A stretch of 64,000 bases of DNA, taken from Fuerstiella marisgermanici (GTDB taxonomy: Bacteria; Planctomycetota; Planctomycetia; Planctomycetales; Planctomycetaceae). The position numbers were made by a program, and so were the translations under genes. Under the pieces are notes generated by a model that was given only the letters and a program-made list of their open reading frames with translations, was not told the origin of the DNA and did not search any database. The stretch is from positions 6,729,001-6,793,000 of the forward strand of contig NZ_CP017641.1 in assembly GCF_001983935.1 (NCBI RefSeq), written 5' to 3'. Below are positions 54,074 to 63,547 of this stretch, in pieces (within the stretch, counting starts at the first letter, position 1; every line of letters starts with the position of its first letter).

Positions 54074-55135
54074 ATGATTGAAACGAGGCTTTACCTTGTC
54101 GTCGTCGCCTGTGCCATTTCCGGCTGTGCCCAGACGCAATATCGAGCATCCGAACTGCCACGTAAGTACGCCGCTCGTTCAGTTCGCGACTATTCGACGG
54201 TCGATCTCACGCCGTATGCCCGCCAGGTAGCCAATCAGGACGCGATCCGGCCAGGCGATCGCCTGCAGGTTACGTTGGACACGGGCACGCTGCAGGAGAA
54301 TTCGGAGCACGTCTGGAAGGTCAGTATTGACGATTCCGGAGCAACCTCATTGCCGAATATCGGGCCTGTAAAGCTGGCCGGCCTCACGAATACGGAAGCG
54401 GAGCGATCCATTGTTAAGACTAGTCTGGAACGTGACGTCTTCCTGACCCCAACGGTGGAAGTGAAAGTCGCTCAACGACGCGAACGAATCATCCTGGTTT
54501 CCGGAGCTGTCGAAGAGCCGGGCCCGGTGAAGATTTTGGATGACGACGTCAGTCTTGCCGACGTGATCGTGCAGGCGGGTGGAATCACAAGCGAGGCGTC
54601 GGGGACCATTACGATCAGCTCTTCGCCGGACTCAGACACGGCACCCGCCGCGCCATTAGTTCCTAACGCGGTACTTCCCGTCGGGCAAAAGACTGTACAA
54701 GCAACAGTCATCAGTCTGGAGACAGCGTCGAAGGCTGAACTGGCAGAAACAAAGCTGGGAGAAGGCTCTGTGGTACATGTCGAAGCAACCACTCCTCGAC
54801 CAATTAAGGTCGTTGGCGTAATTAAGAACCAAGTGGTCGAAGTGCCCTCCGGGCAGAACGTTCGTCTTTTAGATGCCGTGACTCAGGCGGGCGGCCAAAC
54901 GTATTCGAATTGGATATCGGACCGTGTCACGATCACTCGCCACGTTCCCGGTAGCGATGAAACGATCCGTATTAAGGGCTCGATTCGCAAGGCGCGAGCG
55001 GACAGCGCAGAGAACATTCTGCTGGCGCCATATGACATTATCACAGTGGAAGAAAACTTGATGACCTTCACGCTCTCGACATTGAGCGGGCTGTTCGGGG
55101 CAGGTGCCAACGCGGCACGAATCGGAGCTTACTAG
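54074..55135 (+). CDS. Polysaccharide export lipoprotein, Wza/BexD-like
   Basis: The ATG at 54074 gives a 353-residue protein with lipobox CAISGC; the longer frame from 54038 lacks a leader at its N-terminus. The polysaccharide export domain (about residues 60-150; IRPGDRLQVTLDTG) is followed by two SLBB-like domains (about 155-205 and 250-310), each with a VSGAVEEPGPVKI-type strand. It would form the outer-membrane channel for exported polysaccharide. The next gene, the Wzc-like kinase, follows after 5 bases. The short C-terminal hydrophobic segment (about 335-350) fits the transmembrane helix of Wza. Confidence 0.88.
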   Translation: MIETRLYLVVVACAISGCAQTQYRASELPRKYAARSVRDYSTVDLTPYARQVANQDAIRPGDRLQVTLDTGTLQENSEHVWKVSIDDSGATSLPNIGPVKLAGLTNTEAERSIVKTSLERDVFLTPTVEVKVAQRRERIILVSGAVEEPGPVKILDDDVSLADVIVQAGGITSEASGTITISSSPDSDTAPAAPLVPNAVLPVGQKTVQATVISLETASKAELAETKLGEGSVVHVEATTPRPIKVVGVIKNQVVEVPSGQNVRLLDAVTQAGGQTYSNWISDRVTITRHVPGSDETIRIKGSIRKARADSAENILLAPYDIITVEENLMTFTLSTLSGLFGAGANAARIGAY

Positions 55136-55140
55136 CCGAC

Positions 55141-57414
55141 ATGGATCCGTACACACTAGAACAACTCGATTCTACTGAACCACAGGGCTTTCACGCTCTG
55201 TTGCGGTTTCTACGAGTCGTCAACCGACACCGTATGATCCTTGTGGGCCTGGTCGCGGCCGCCGCTTTCCTGGCCGTCGTACGTCACAAGCAGATTCCCA
55301 AGCAGTATGAATCCACGGCTCGACTGATGGTTCGCCAGGTTTCGGCTGACCCCAAATCGCAATCGAATAGCGCGACGGAAGGCCTGCTGGCTAGCTATCG
55401 CCAGTTGCTTTTAAGTGATCGCGTGTTGACGGATACCGTCAAAGAACTGAAGAGTTTGCCGCCCGAACTGGCAGCTGAGCCGGACCGGACCGTTTGGCCC
55501 ATACGGTTGCGGGAAATGCTGGTGGTCACATTCGAAACTGATGAATACGTTTTGGAAATAAAGTGCCGTTCGACGTCTCCGGAATCGACCGTGAACGTGA
55601 TAGAGGGGCTGTCTGTGGCATCCGGCAAGTTCATGGACGAATATCAGAAAGACTTGTCCGTCGAACTGATGAAGCAACTGGAACGCAAAGGCGAGACCGT
55701 TCTGAAGGGGCTGCTGGCGAAAGAAAATGAACTTCTTGAAGCACGTCAAAATTGCGGTGATATCGCACTTAGCAAAGAATCCGAAGATTCGCATCCACTC
55801 GTTCAACGTGTCAGCCACCTAAATGAAAATCTGACGACAGTGCAGAGTCGAAGGTTGCAACTGGAAGCGACCCTGGTGTCGGCTCGCGAACTTGTGGCGA
55901 CAAATTCTGATCTGACCTCCGCTCTTAAGAAGCTGGAAGAGATTGTTGGTGAAGATGTCCTCGAACGCATTCCAGGAGCCGGCGCGACTGATCCGAAGGC
56001 CATTGAGGAGCTACGTGCAAAGGTCGCGCTGCTGGAAACGGAACTCAATGGCTTGCGACGCCATTTTGGCAGCGGCCATTCGGACATCATTCGACGCGAG
56101 CAGCAACTGGTTGGACAGAAACAACGGCTGGCGAACATGCAGCTGCAGTTGGGTGAAAACGTCAATGTGGGCGTGCGCGACCCGCAGGTCGGTCAGTGGC
56201 TGATCAAGCAGATTGAGGCCGAAGTCCAGGCCACTCGGCAATATGAACAATCGCTGAAGCACGAGTACAGTGTGGTGGAGGCGGACGCTTTGGAATTGAG
56301 CGGCAAGCTGGCCGGAATTCAGGTAGCCGAACGTGAAGTGGAAACACTGCGGGAATTGCATTCGTCATTGCTAAAACGACTAAATTCAATCAATCCGGAC
56401 CATGGTAGCGGAGCATTCAAAGTCGCGCCGCTAAGCGACCCGAGAATCCCGAAGTTTGCCGTGTATCCGGTGCTAACTAACACCTTGGTGATGTTCTGTG
56501 TTGCGGCGGTCGCTTTGGCGTTGGGAGTGATCTACGTGATCGACCTCATGGACGATCGGCTGCGGTCGCCGGAAGAAGTTCGAGATGAACTGGGGCTGAA
56601 TGTGTTAGGAATCATTCGGAAACTACCTCAGCATGAAGTCGACCAGGCCCGAATCTACGTCAATGACTTCCCTCAGACTACTCACGCCGAATGTTTCCGC
56701 ACGCTGAAAACGTCCATCACGCTGTCGCCGATGGACACCAAGTGCATCGCAATCACCAGCACAGAAGCCAGCGAAGGTAAGACGACAACCACCGTTAACC
56801 TTGCCGCTTCGTACGCTCAAACAGGGCAGCGCACATTGCTAATCGATGCCGATATGCGGCGGCCAGGTTTGTCGCGGCTGCTGGAAATCAGAGGCAACGG
56901 TGGGCTGTCCGAAGTTCTTCGAGCGGACAGCGATATTCCGCAAATGTGCAAGGAACGAGTCGTGCAGACGGAAGTTCCGCTGCTGGAAGTTCTGCCATGT
57001 GGCCCACGAATTCTGAATGCGGGCATGCTACTGTCGATGCCGGCACTTGCCGACATTCTGGATTGGGCTGTTTCAGAATATGATCAAGTCATTGTCGACT
57101 GTCCGCCAACTCTGCCAGTGAGCGACGCGGCGATCGTCGGACGATATGTGGACAGCATGTTGTTCCTGATGAACCCGGATAAAACGCACCGCCGCAGCGT
57201 CGCTCGAGCCGTCGATCAGCTTCGATCGATGGGGCTGAAGATTGTTGGCATCGTGGCTAACACTAGTCTGAGTGAAGACACAAGCAGCTACGGCTACCAA
57301 TACGGCTACGGTTACGGAAATGACTACGGCTACGGGCACGACGACGAAGAAGATGATCTGGACAGCGTCGATTTTCCGCCACCACCGTCGTCTGATTTAG
57401 GCAAGGTTGCTTGA
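55141..57414 (+). CDS. Wzc-like polysaccharide chain-length regulator and tyrosine autokinase
   Basis: The 757-residue protein has a Wzz domain between two membrane segments (about residues 30-47 and 445-468), a long coiled-coil periplasmic part (about 170-420), and a cytoplasmic BY-kinase domain. Walker A is SEGKTTT (about 541-549), Walker A' is LLIDADMRRPG (about 566-576) and Walker B is VIVDCPP (about 649-655). The tail (about 713-745) is rich in Tyr-Gly repeats with an acidic end, the expected autophosphorylation cluster. It is fused, as in proteobacterial Wzc, rather than split as in CpsC/CpsD. It should control polymerisation and export together with the Wza-like protein. Confidence 0.92.
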   Translation: MDPYTLEQLDSTEPQGFHALLRFLRVVNRHRMILVGLVAAAAFLAVVRHKQIPKQYESTARLMVRQVSADPKSQSNSATEGLLASYRQLLLSDRVLTDTVKELKSLPPELAAEPDRTVWPIRLREMLVVTFETDEYVLEIKCRSTSPESTVNVIEGLSVASGKFMDEYQKDLSVELMKQLERKGETVLKGLLAKENELLEARQNCGDIALSKESEDSHPLVQRVSHLNENLTTVQSRRLQLEATLVSARELVATNSDLTSALKKLEEIVGEDVLERIPGAGATDPKAIEELRAKVALLETELNGLRRHFGSGHSDIIRREQQLVGQKQRLANMQLQLGENVNVGVRDPQVGQWLIKQIEAEVQATRQYEQSLKHEYSVVEADALELSGKLAGIQVAEREVETLRELHSSLLKRLNSINPDHGSGAFKVAPLSDPRIPKFAVYPVLTNTLVMFCVAAVALALGVIYVIDLMDDRLRSPEEVRDELGLNVLGIIRKLPQHEVDQARIYVNDFPQTTHAECFRTLKTSITLSPMDTKCIAITSTEASEGKTTTTVNLAASYAQTGQRTLLIDADMRRPGLSRLLEIRGNGGLSEVLRADSDIPQMCKERVVQTEVPLLEVLPCGPRILNAGMLLSMPALADILDWAVSEYDQVIVDCPPTLPVSDAAIVGRYVDSMLFLMNPDKTHRRSVARAVDQLRSMGLKIVGIVANTSLSEDTSSYGYQYGYGYGNDYGYGHDDEEDDLDSVDFPPPPSSDLGKVA

Positions 57415-57418
57415 TGTC

Positions 57419-60109
57419 ATGAGTGCCTTCACCGAATCTATCGCAGCGCCGAAGCCACGGCGACAGACTCCAAAACATCAACGAGGTACAACACGCCGGC
57501 GAACGTCTGCACCGTCCGTCGCCAGCGAACAATCAGCTTTGGTGGCTCGCCTGGATCAACTGGGCGACGGATGCGTGGTTGTCGCTGTCTTAGTCGTTCC
57601 AATGATGTCGGCATGCCTGCAGGATCTGGGCAACGCCATTTTTGTCGCCTGTAGCCTTCTGCTTGGGGTGAGCTGGGCGGTGCCGCAGATCGTGGCTCCG
57701 CGTCAAGGCAGTGCAGCGTCGGGGGCTGAATTCATTGTGTTCGCAGCTATCGCCGTTGTATGTCTGCAACTGGTTCCGCTGTCAGGCGCAACTTTGAAGG
57801 CTTTTTCGCCATTTGCTGACGACTACCTTTTTTTATGGGGAAGTGAACGCGGCCGCGTGCTGGGAGGCCACTCATGGAACACGCTATCTATCACACCATC
57901 GTTGACGCGGTCTGGACTAGTTCTGTTGATCGCTTACGCCGTGTTCTTTTTGGTGCTGGTTCAGAAGCTGACGAGTGCGGAACGAGTTGATCAACTGATT
58001 AGGCTGGTCGCGGTCGCTGCTGCTGTGATGGCGGTCATTGGTATCGCTCAGCGATTCGCGGGCAACGGGTTGTTCTTGTGGATGTTTGAGCACCCATTTC
58101 GTGCGGCAGACTTTCCCGTAAAGGCGGCGTTTTCGAATCAGAATCATTTTGCTCATTTCGTATCCCTGGGTGTCGGGCCGCTTATTTGGTGTTGGCATCA
58201 AAGCAATTTAAGTCAGCAGTCTGCGTTCACCGGCAAACAACAACAAACGTCTGTGACACTTCGACGCAGTGAAACGACTCGAAACGCAGCTTTAGTCGCC
58301 ATTGCCATTGTCAGTCTGGCCGTCTTTCTAACGAACTCGCGGGGCGGCATTCTTGTCTTCCTGCTGGCCAGCGGGGTTGCCGCCAGTGTCGCCGGATTGA
58401 ATCTGAGGATGCTTATGAAGCTGATCATCCCAGCGCTTTTGTTTGCCGGGCTGGGAATCCTGGCCTACGGAACAGACGGCCTCGAACATAAGTGGAATAC
58501 GATTACTCGGGCTCAATCGCTCCACGACTTGTCGCAAGGCAGATTCGCATTGTGGGCGTCGCTGGTCGAAGCGATTCCTCACTTTTGGAAGCTGGGATCC
58601 GGAGTTGGTTCTCACGCGGAAGTCTATCCCACCTGGTTAGCTGAAGACTTTGGCGTCCGTTTCTCTCACGCAGAATCCGGCTATCTTCAAATTCTACTGG
58701 AAACAGGCGTCGCGGGTCTGACGTTGGTCGCCGCGGCAATCGGCCTATGCATGTATTGGATCATCGGTACATTTCGTCGTAGTCAGGGCACGGCGCGGTC
58801 ACGATCGTTAATTTTAGTCGCCGGGTTGGTGGCCAGCGTTGCGCATTCGCTAGTGGACTTTGTTTGGTACATCCCCGGTTGCATGCTGGTCACAATCGTC
58901 CTGATGGCGGCGTTGTGTCGCAACTTTCAATTGTCCGATACGTCGAGTTCTCAGGGCGGTGAAAGTCGCTGGCCACAAGCTTTGGCGTGGGGCCTGGTGT
59001 TGTGCATGTTGCCCGTTGGAAACCTTTCTGCCGACGTCGCGGTGCGCGACGCCGCATCTGAAGATGATTGGAATCTCTATCGCAAATTTGCCATTCACGC
59101 GAACGATAATGTCGCAGCAGACTCACCCGAATCGCTGAATGAACGGTTGGATGTGATCATTCAACATCTGGAAAACTGTCTGGCCGCGGATCCCCAGGAC
59201 TATCGTTCGGCGTCCAATCTGGCCGCCATGTATCTGCGACGTTTCGAGCGACAGCAGGAAACAGGCAGCAACCGGATGAGTATTCGTGAGATTCGAAACA
59301 CAGTTCAAACGGTGGGCTTTGAATCGGCTCGCGAAATCGCAGAATGGCTGAATCGCGCCTTCGGCCCGCGATCCGCCGATCTGTATCGTGCTCTGACGAC
59401 TGCCCGAAAAGCGGTCCGAGGCCAGCCAATGCGTGGCGAAAACTATCTGATTCTGGCTCAGGTTGGGTTTCTTGCGGGGCTGTCGGAAAATGAGGAAGAG
59501 CATCTGGTCGCTCAGGCGATTCGGCTAAGGCCTCACAGCGCAGGGGTGCTGTTCGTTTCCGGCTTGTTTCTGATCGATAAGGGCGACATCGAAGGTGCTA
59601 TTGAGAAGTGGCGAACTGCCTTTCTCCAGGATGCCCACATCCGATCACTCATCATCAGCAGTCTCGTCCCCAACCTAAGTGCCACGGAAATACTTGAGAA
59701 GTTGTCACCCGATCACACTGGGTTGCAGTCACTGTTTACAGCCTACGCCGCTGATAAAAGAACGGATGATCAACAGACGGTGGCGGCATGGTACGCACAG
59801 AACTTCGAACGAATGCTGCAAGATCCAAATGTCAGTCGCGACCGAAACTTCTGGTTGCAAGGTCATCAGATGCTGAAGTTTAATGGCCACGAGAAGCTCG
59901 CACTTTATTGCTTGAGTCAGGCTGCTCAGGCTGCTCCGCACGACTTCGCGTTGCGGCGGAGTCTGGGCCTGGAATTATTCAGGCACGAACAATTTGACGA
60001 CGCGTTGCGGGAACTAAAGTGGTGTCGACTGAAGACTCCTGACGATACGAAAATCAACGAAGCCATCAAACAGATTAGCAACAAGCACCGCTCACGAGGT
60101 GAATCATGA
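57419..60109 (+). CDS. O-antigen ligase-like membrane protein fused to a C-terminal TPR region
   Basis: The ATG at 57419 lies 4 bases after the preceding stop. The 896-residue protein has a cytoplasmic basic N-terminus (about 1-45), then 10-12 membrane segments (about 48-520). A ligase/polymerase-type periplasmic loop (about 360-420) contains RFALWASLVEAIPHFWKLG and AESGYLQILLETG, as in Wzy_C/O-antigen ligase proteins. The remaining 350 residues are helical and TPR-like. The family polymerises or transfers glycans in the periplasm. TPR fusion is known in this superfamily but is long here. It overlaps the sugar transferase start by 4 bases. Confidence 0.82.
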   Translation: MSAFTESIAAPKPRRQTPKHQRGTTRRRTSAPSVASEQSALVARLDQLGDGCVVVAVLVVPMMSACLQDLGNAIFVACSLLLGVSWAVPQIVAPRQGSAASGAEFIVFAAIAVVCLQLVPLSGATLKAFSPFADDYLFLWGSERGRVLGGHSWNTLSITPSLTRSGLVLLIAYAVFFLVLVQKLTSAERVDQLIRLVAVAAAVMAVIGIAQRFAGNGLFLWMFEHPFRAADFPVKAAFSNQNHFAHFVSLGVGPLIWCWHQSNLSQQSAFTGKQQQTSVTLRRSETTRNAALVAIAIVSLAVFLTNSRGGILVFLLASGVAASVAGLNLRMLMKLIIPALLFAGLGILAYGTDGLEHKWNTITRAQSLHDLSQGRFALWASLVEAIPHFWKLGSGVGSHAEVYPTWLAEDFGVRFSHAESGYLQILLETGVAGLTLVAAAIGLCMYWIIGTFRRSQGTARSRSLILVAGLVASVAHSLVDFVWYIPGCMLVTIVLMAALCRNFQLSDTSSSQGGESRWPQALAWGLVLCMLPVGNLSADVAVRDAASEDDWNLYRKFAIHANDNVAADSPESLNERLDVIIQHLENCLAADPQDYRSASNLAAMYLRRFERQQETGSNRMSIREIRNTVQTVGFESAREIAEWLNRAFGPRSADLYRALTTARKAVRGQPMRGENYLILAQVGFLAGLSENEEEHLVAQAIRLRPHSAGVLFVSGLFLIDKGDIEGAIEKWRTAFLQDAHIRSLIISSLVPNLSATEILEKLSPDHTGLQSLFTAYAADKRTDDQQTVAAWYAQNFERMLQDPNVSRDRNFWLQGHQMLKFNGHEKLALYCLSQAAQAAPHDFALRRSLGLELFRHEQFDDALRELKWCRLKTPDDTKINEAIKQISNKHRSRGES

Positions 60110-61020
60110 GCGTCCGCAGAGCCGCCTTAGTAATTTCCCCACCAGCTGGACAACAGACGCCGAAGCTCCGACTTGTGAGCGCTGATGATGGCGCGCCCAC
60201 CATGGACTTCGGCAGCCACGGGCATTTTGCGCCTGTGCAACAGCCAGAAGCACGGGATGGCGAAAGGCAGCATTTTTTCGCCCTGAACACCAGGCGGGGC
60301 CGAGTTCTGAAGCGGCTGCTTGATCTGTCCTTAGCGATACCTGTTGTTGTGTTTTCACTTCCGGTGCTGTGCCTTGTTGTTAAGATCGGGCAACTGTTTC
60401 AGTCATCAGGGCCGCTGTTCTATTGCCAGACTCGTTGCGGACGTGAAGGACGTGAGTTCACGATTATTAAGTTCCGCACGATGGATCTTCCTCCAGCTGG
60501 TCGCACCGATTTAGAAGAAAACCCGGGGGCTCGAATTTACCCACTCGGGAAAATTCTACGTCGTTCGAAGCTGGACGAAATTCCACAGTTTATCAACGTG
60601 CTGCTTGGTTCGATGAGCGTCGTCGGTCCGCGGCCGCACCACTTCGATGACTGTCGAAAGTTCGAGAAGATGGTCGGCGACTATTCGCTGCGAACTGTCA
60701 CCAAGCCGGGCATCACCGGACTGGCTCAGTACACCGAATACCGAGGCGACTTTGAATGGAACAGTGTTGAAAATCGGGTCGCCAAAGATCTGGCGTATAT
60801 CCACAACTGGACGATGGTTCTGGATCTGCTGCTGATCTTGAAGACAGCAGCCATCGTATGCCGCGCTGTCATCGGTGGGGTGCTGCGACGCATGGGGATT
60901 TCGTCCTCGCGTGCGAAGTTGTCACCTGCGACACTCAAGATTAACGCGGCTCATGCTAAAGCCGACGACATGGAGCAAACTGTAATTTACGGTCAGGAAA
61001 CTCAGCGACGAGCCGCGTAA
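60106..61020 (+). CDS. Polyprenyl-phosphate sugar-1-phosphate transferase (exopolysaccharide priming)
   Basis: The 304-residue protein starts with an ATGA overlap of the preceding stop. A cytoplasmic N-terminus of about 65 residues, one hydrophobic segment (about 70-95) and the bacterial sugar transferase domain follow: FTIIKFRTMD, LRRSKLDEIPQFINVL, GSMSVVGPRP and KPGITGLAQ. This places it in the WcaJ/PglC group, which adds the first sugar phosphate to undecaprenyl phosphate. It lacks the four extra N-terminal segments of WcaJ, so it is of the short monotopic type. The sugar cannot be read from sequence. Confidence 0.92.
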   Translation: MSVRRAALVISPPAGQQTPKLRLVSADDGAPTMDFGSHGHFAPVQQPEARDGERQHFFALNTRRGRVLKRLLDLSLAIPVVVFSLPVLCLVVKIGQLFQSSGPLFYCQTRCGREGREFTIIKFRTMDLPPAGRTDLEENPGARIYPLGKILRRSKLDEIPQFINVLLGSMSVVGPRPHHFDDCRKFEKMVGDYSLRTVTKPGITGLAQYTEYRGDFEWNSVENRVAKDLAYIHNWTMVLDLLLILKTAAIVCRAVIGGVLRRMGISSSRAKLSPATLKINAAHAKADDMEQTVIYGQETQRRAA

Positions 61021-61701
61021 ATTTTGACTCTCCGAAAACTGGCAGTCACGAACTGCGACTCAAGCGGACTCCGTGTCGAACTTGACACTCAACACCATTC
61101 AGCCGGACTGATGTTGATATCCACTCAGCGCGATCCAGCGGTTGCTGCACTACCGAGCTTGCGGCAGACACAGAATTGCCCCGCAGAACGGCCGAGGGCA
61201 TGATCTCGCCAAGCGTCACGGTGTACACGATCGGCCGCTTCAGGAGTTGCCGCAGACCAGCCAATTCCGCCAAACGCCACATTCTTACACTGCCGCCTAC
61301 ACGTCACGTCGCACCAAGCAAGCTTTCACGTTGTGCGACCTTTTCTGAGCCTTGTTCGGCTTCTTTCTTGCGCGAATTTTCTTGGCTACGCGACGTGGAT
61401 CGCCCCTTCAGACGATGGCTGCTGCAGATTGCGGTGATCTGCCCGGATCATGGCAAATTCCGTTTGAAGATTTGAGCATCCCCAAAACTCGCTATCTCGC
61501 AGGCTGAAGAATCGGTCTAGCATTGATTCTGAAAAATGGAGTAGCTTTCCGCCGTTCAGAAAATTCAATGGCCGAAAACCACCGGTTTTCAACGCTCCTA
61601 ACGATGACACGACTGGCAAATACGTGTCACCGAAGGGAACGAAGTCCGCGCAAACCACCTAAGTTAAACACGAATTCGCGAAATTGCTGTCAGCCGCAAA
61701 G
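61021..61701. other. Non-coding or decayed stretch of unknown origin
   Basis: This 681-base stretch follows the sugar transferase. No frame is open for more than about 100 codons with homology. In the plus frame shared with the sugar transferase and the GT4 relic, a patch near 61540-61660 (KFNGRKPPVFNAPNDDTTGK) reads protein-like, but I cannot name it. On the minus strand a frame at 61386-61658 also reads moderately protein-like. It may be the remains of another gene. Confidence 0.45.
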
Positions 61702-62748
61702 CCGCAAATTCTGTTCCCCGAACGATTCTATTGGCCCGACACTGAAGCAACCGGTTAGCTTTCGACGGAACTGTGTAACTCACTGGCGTTTGAACACGAT
61801 GTTCATGTCCTCTTCGGGGAACCGGATGCGGTGAAGAAGAAAGCTGGCGTGATGGACCAATTTGGAACTTGGAACGGAGTCACGATGGATCAAGCTATCC
61901 GGATCTTCACTTCGAAGAGCAACATATTGCTTGAGGCAGTCAACTTTAATCTTCTTGCGGCGACTCGCCGCCGCCACATCCTAAAACTGCCGAAGTTGGG
62001 ACTTGTTGTTTTAAGAAAACGGACCCATTTTTTTTGCTGCGGCACGTAGCTGATCGCCTGCATCATAAGTTTTTATTGTGCCGATGGTCGGCTACCTGCA
62101 GGCATTTACCCGGATGTCGCCATCTCTTCTGGGACGGTAAAGAACTCGTAGTTCACACGGAGGCGTCGGGGAAAAATGTCCGACGTGTAAATACGCGGGG
62201 AACAATTAGTGGTGTTAAGCAATGACATGATGCAGTTGCTGCTGGATAGCGAAATCTCTGCGGGTCGGATCACGGTAATTCCGAACTGGGCTGACACCGA
62301 TGCAATTCGTTCAGTTGCTCGCGGGGAGAACCAGTCTCTGGACCATCGGCGCAAAGATGAAGTTCCACACCGTCTTACCGCGGCTGCTCTGTACTTGGTG
62401 CCACTCACGAAAGAACTGCCTCAATGCCTCATGCCGAGCAAACCCTATAGCATACTGGCCGCAGGTCGCCCCTGTTTAACTAATGTTCCCAATGAGTCTG
62501 AGTTGCATCGCCTGACCGTTGAGAACAGGGTGAAGACCAATGTGCGTTCGAATTCTCCACCAGTTATTCAGGCGGCAATTCGCTGCGAAAAGAGTGGTTA
62601 AGAGAGTTTGTCGAACACGAATTCTGCGGCACGGCAATTGGCTGTTGCAGAGTACTCGCAGCGAAATAACTGTGAGAGATTCCGGTCGGTGCAATTGACG
62701 TCGATGTCAGAAAATTCGGATTCAGAAAAAATGGAGTTGGCAAGATGA
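61702..62748 (+). pseudogene. Decayed GT4 (WcaI-like) glycosyltransferase relic in a single frame
   Basis: One plus-strand frame retains GT4 features from end to end but carries at least five in-frame stops (TAG near 61756, 62047 and 62149; TAA near 62188 and 62599). The N-terminal pattern ILFPERFYWPDTEATG is read from 61705, then HDVHVLFGEP, GIYPDVAI (about 62101), VVLSNDMMQLLLD (from about 62206), ITVIPNWAD (about 62266) and MPSKPYSILAAGRP (about 62428). The first stop replaces a residue that is usually Gln, consistent with CAG to TAG. About 100 residues expected between NWAD and PSK are missing. The final stop overlaps the fkbM start as ATGA. No functional protein is expected. Confidence 0.7.
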
Positions 62749-63533
62749 TGCGTTCTCTAGCAGAAAAACTTGCGAGGAAGATTGTACTTCGTCGCCGCCT
62801 TGACAACGAATTTGGGCGGCGCCCCTTCTGGGCATCTCCGGACTCCGCATTGTCTTTACTGAAGCCTGGTTTCGAAACATTCGAGGACCTCGCAGAGGTA
62901 TGTCGGACCTTTGTGAAACCAGGGGACTGCATTTGGGACATTGGTGGCAATCTGGGCCTATTTAGTCTCATGGCAGCTCATCGTGCCGGTGCCGATTCCG
63001 TTACCGTTTGTATCGAACCGGATCCAGTCCTGGCCTCGCTGGTTCAAAGAACTGTGCTGCTGCCGGAAAATACGGATCGGCTAATACACGTGCTGTGTTC
63101 TGCGGTGTCCAATGAGTCAGGCATCGCTCAGTTTGCTGTCGCTGCGAGAGGTCGATCCTCGAATTCATTGTCGGTCGCGGGCGGGCGCAGTCAGGCAGGA
63201 GGCGTACGGTACGAACAGTATGTGCCGACAGTCACTGTCGATCAGTTACTGGGCAGTTTTCCGTCTCCAAATCTGATCAAAATCGATGTTGAAGGAGCAG
63301 AGGAGATGGTGTTGCGGGGGGCTGAACGCACGCTCACTGAGTGCAGGCCGTTCGTTTATATCGAAGTTGGAGCCGATCACATCAATGGTGTCACACGCAC
63401 GTTAGACAGACACGGCTATTCACTCTTCGATCCGATGCGACCAGCATCTGGTGAACCGATCCGGGAATGCTGTTTCAATACTCTTGCGATCCCATCGGAG
63501 TGTGTAGATGCTCACCGACAAAAAGCTGCCTAA
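62745..63533 (+). CDS. FkbM-family methyltransferase (copy 1)
   Basis: The 262-residue protein has a SAM-binding motif CIWDIGGNLGLFSLMAA (about residues 62-78), an acidic loop CIEPDP after the second strand, and LIKIDVEGAEEMVLRGA near the C-terminus, all FkbM features. It probably O-methylates a sugar residue of the exported polysaccharide. Its first codons overlap the last codon of the GT4 relic (ATGATG), showing it was once translationally coupled to it. Present translation presumably relies on its own weak site (GGAGTTGGCAAG). Confidence 0.85.
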   Translation: MMRSLAEKLARKIVLRRRLDNEFGRRPFWASPDSALSLLKPGFETFEDLAEVCRTFVKPGDCIWDIGGNLGLFSLMAAHRAGADSVTVCIEPDPVLASLVQRTVLLPENTDRLIHVLCSAVSNESGIAQFAVAARGRSSNSLSVAGGRSQAGGVRYEQYVPTVTVDQLLGSFPSPNLIKIDVEGAEEMVLRGAERTLTECRPFVYIEVGADHINGVTRTLDRHGYSLFDPMRPASGEPIRECCFNTLAIPSECVDAHRQKAA

Positions 63534-63547
63534 AGAGAAGGGTTAAG

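Noticed and set aside
61386-61658. Minus-strand open frame of 90 residues in the gap before the GT4 relic
   Set aside because: It reads moderately protein-like, but I see no family, no clear ribosome site and no partner; it is left as unexplained sequence rather than called as a gene.
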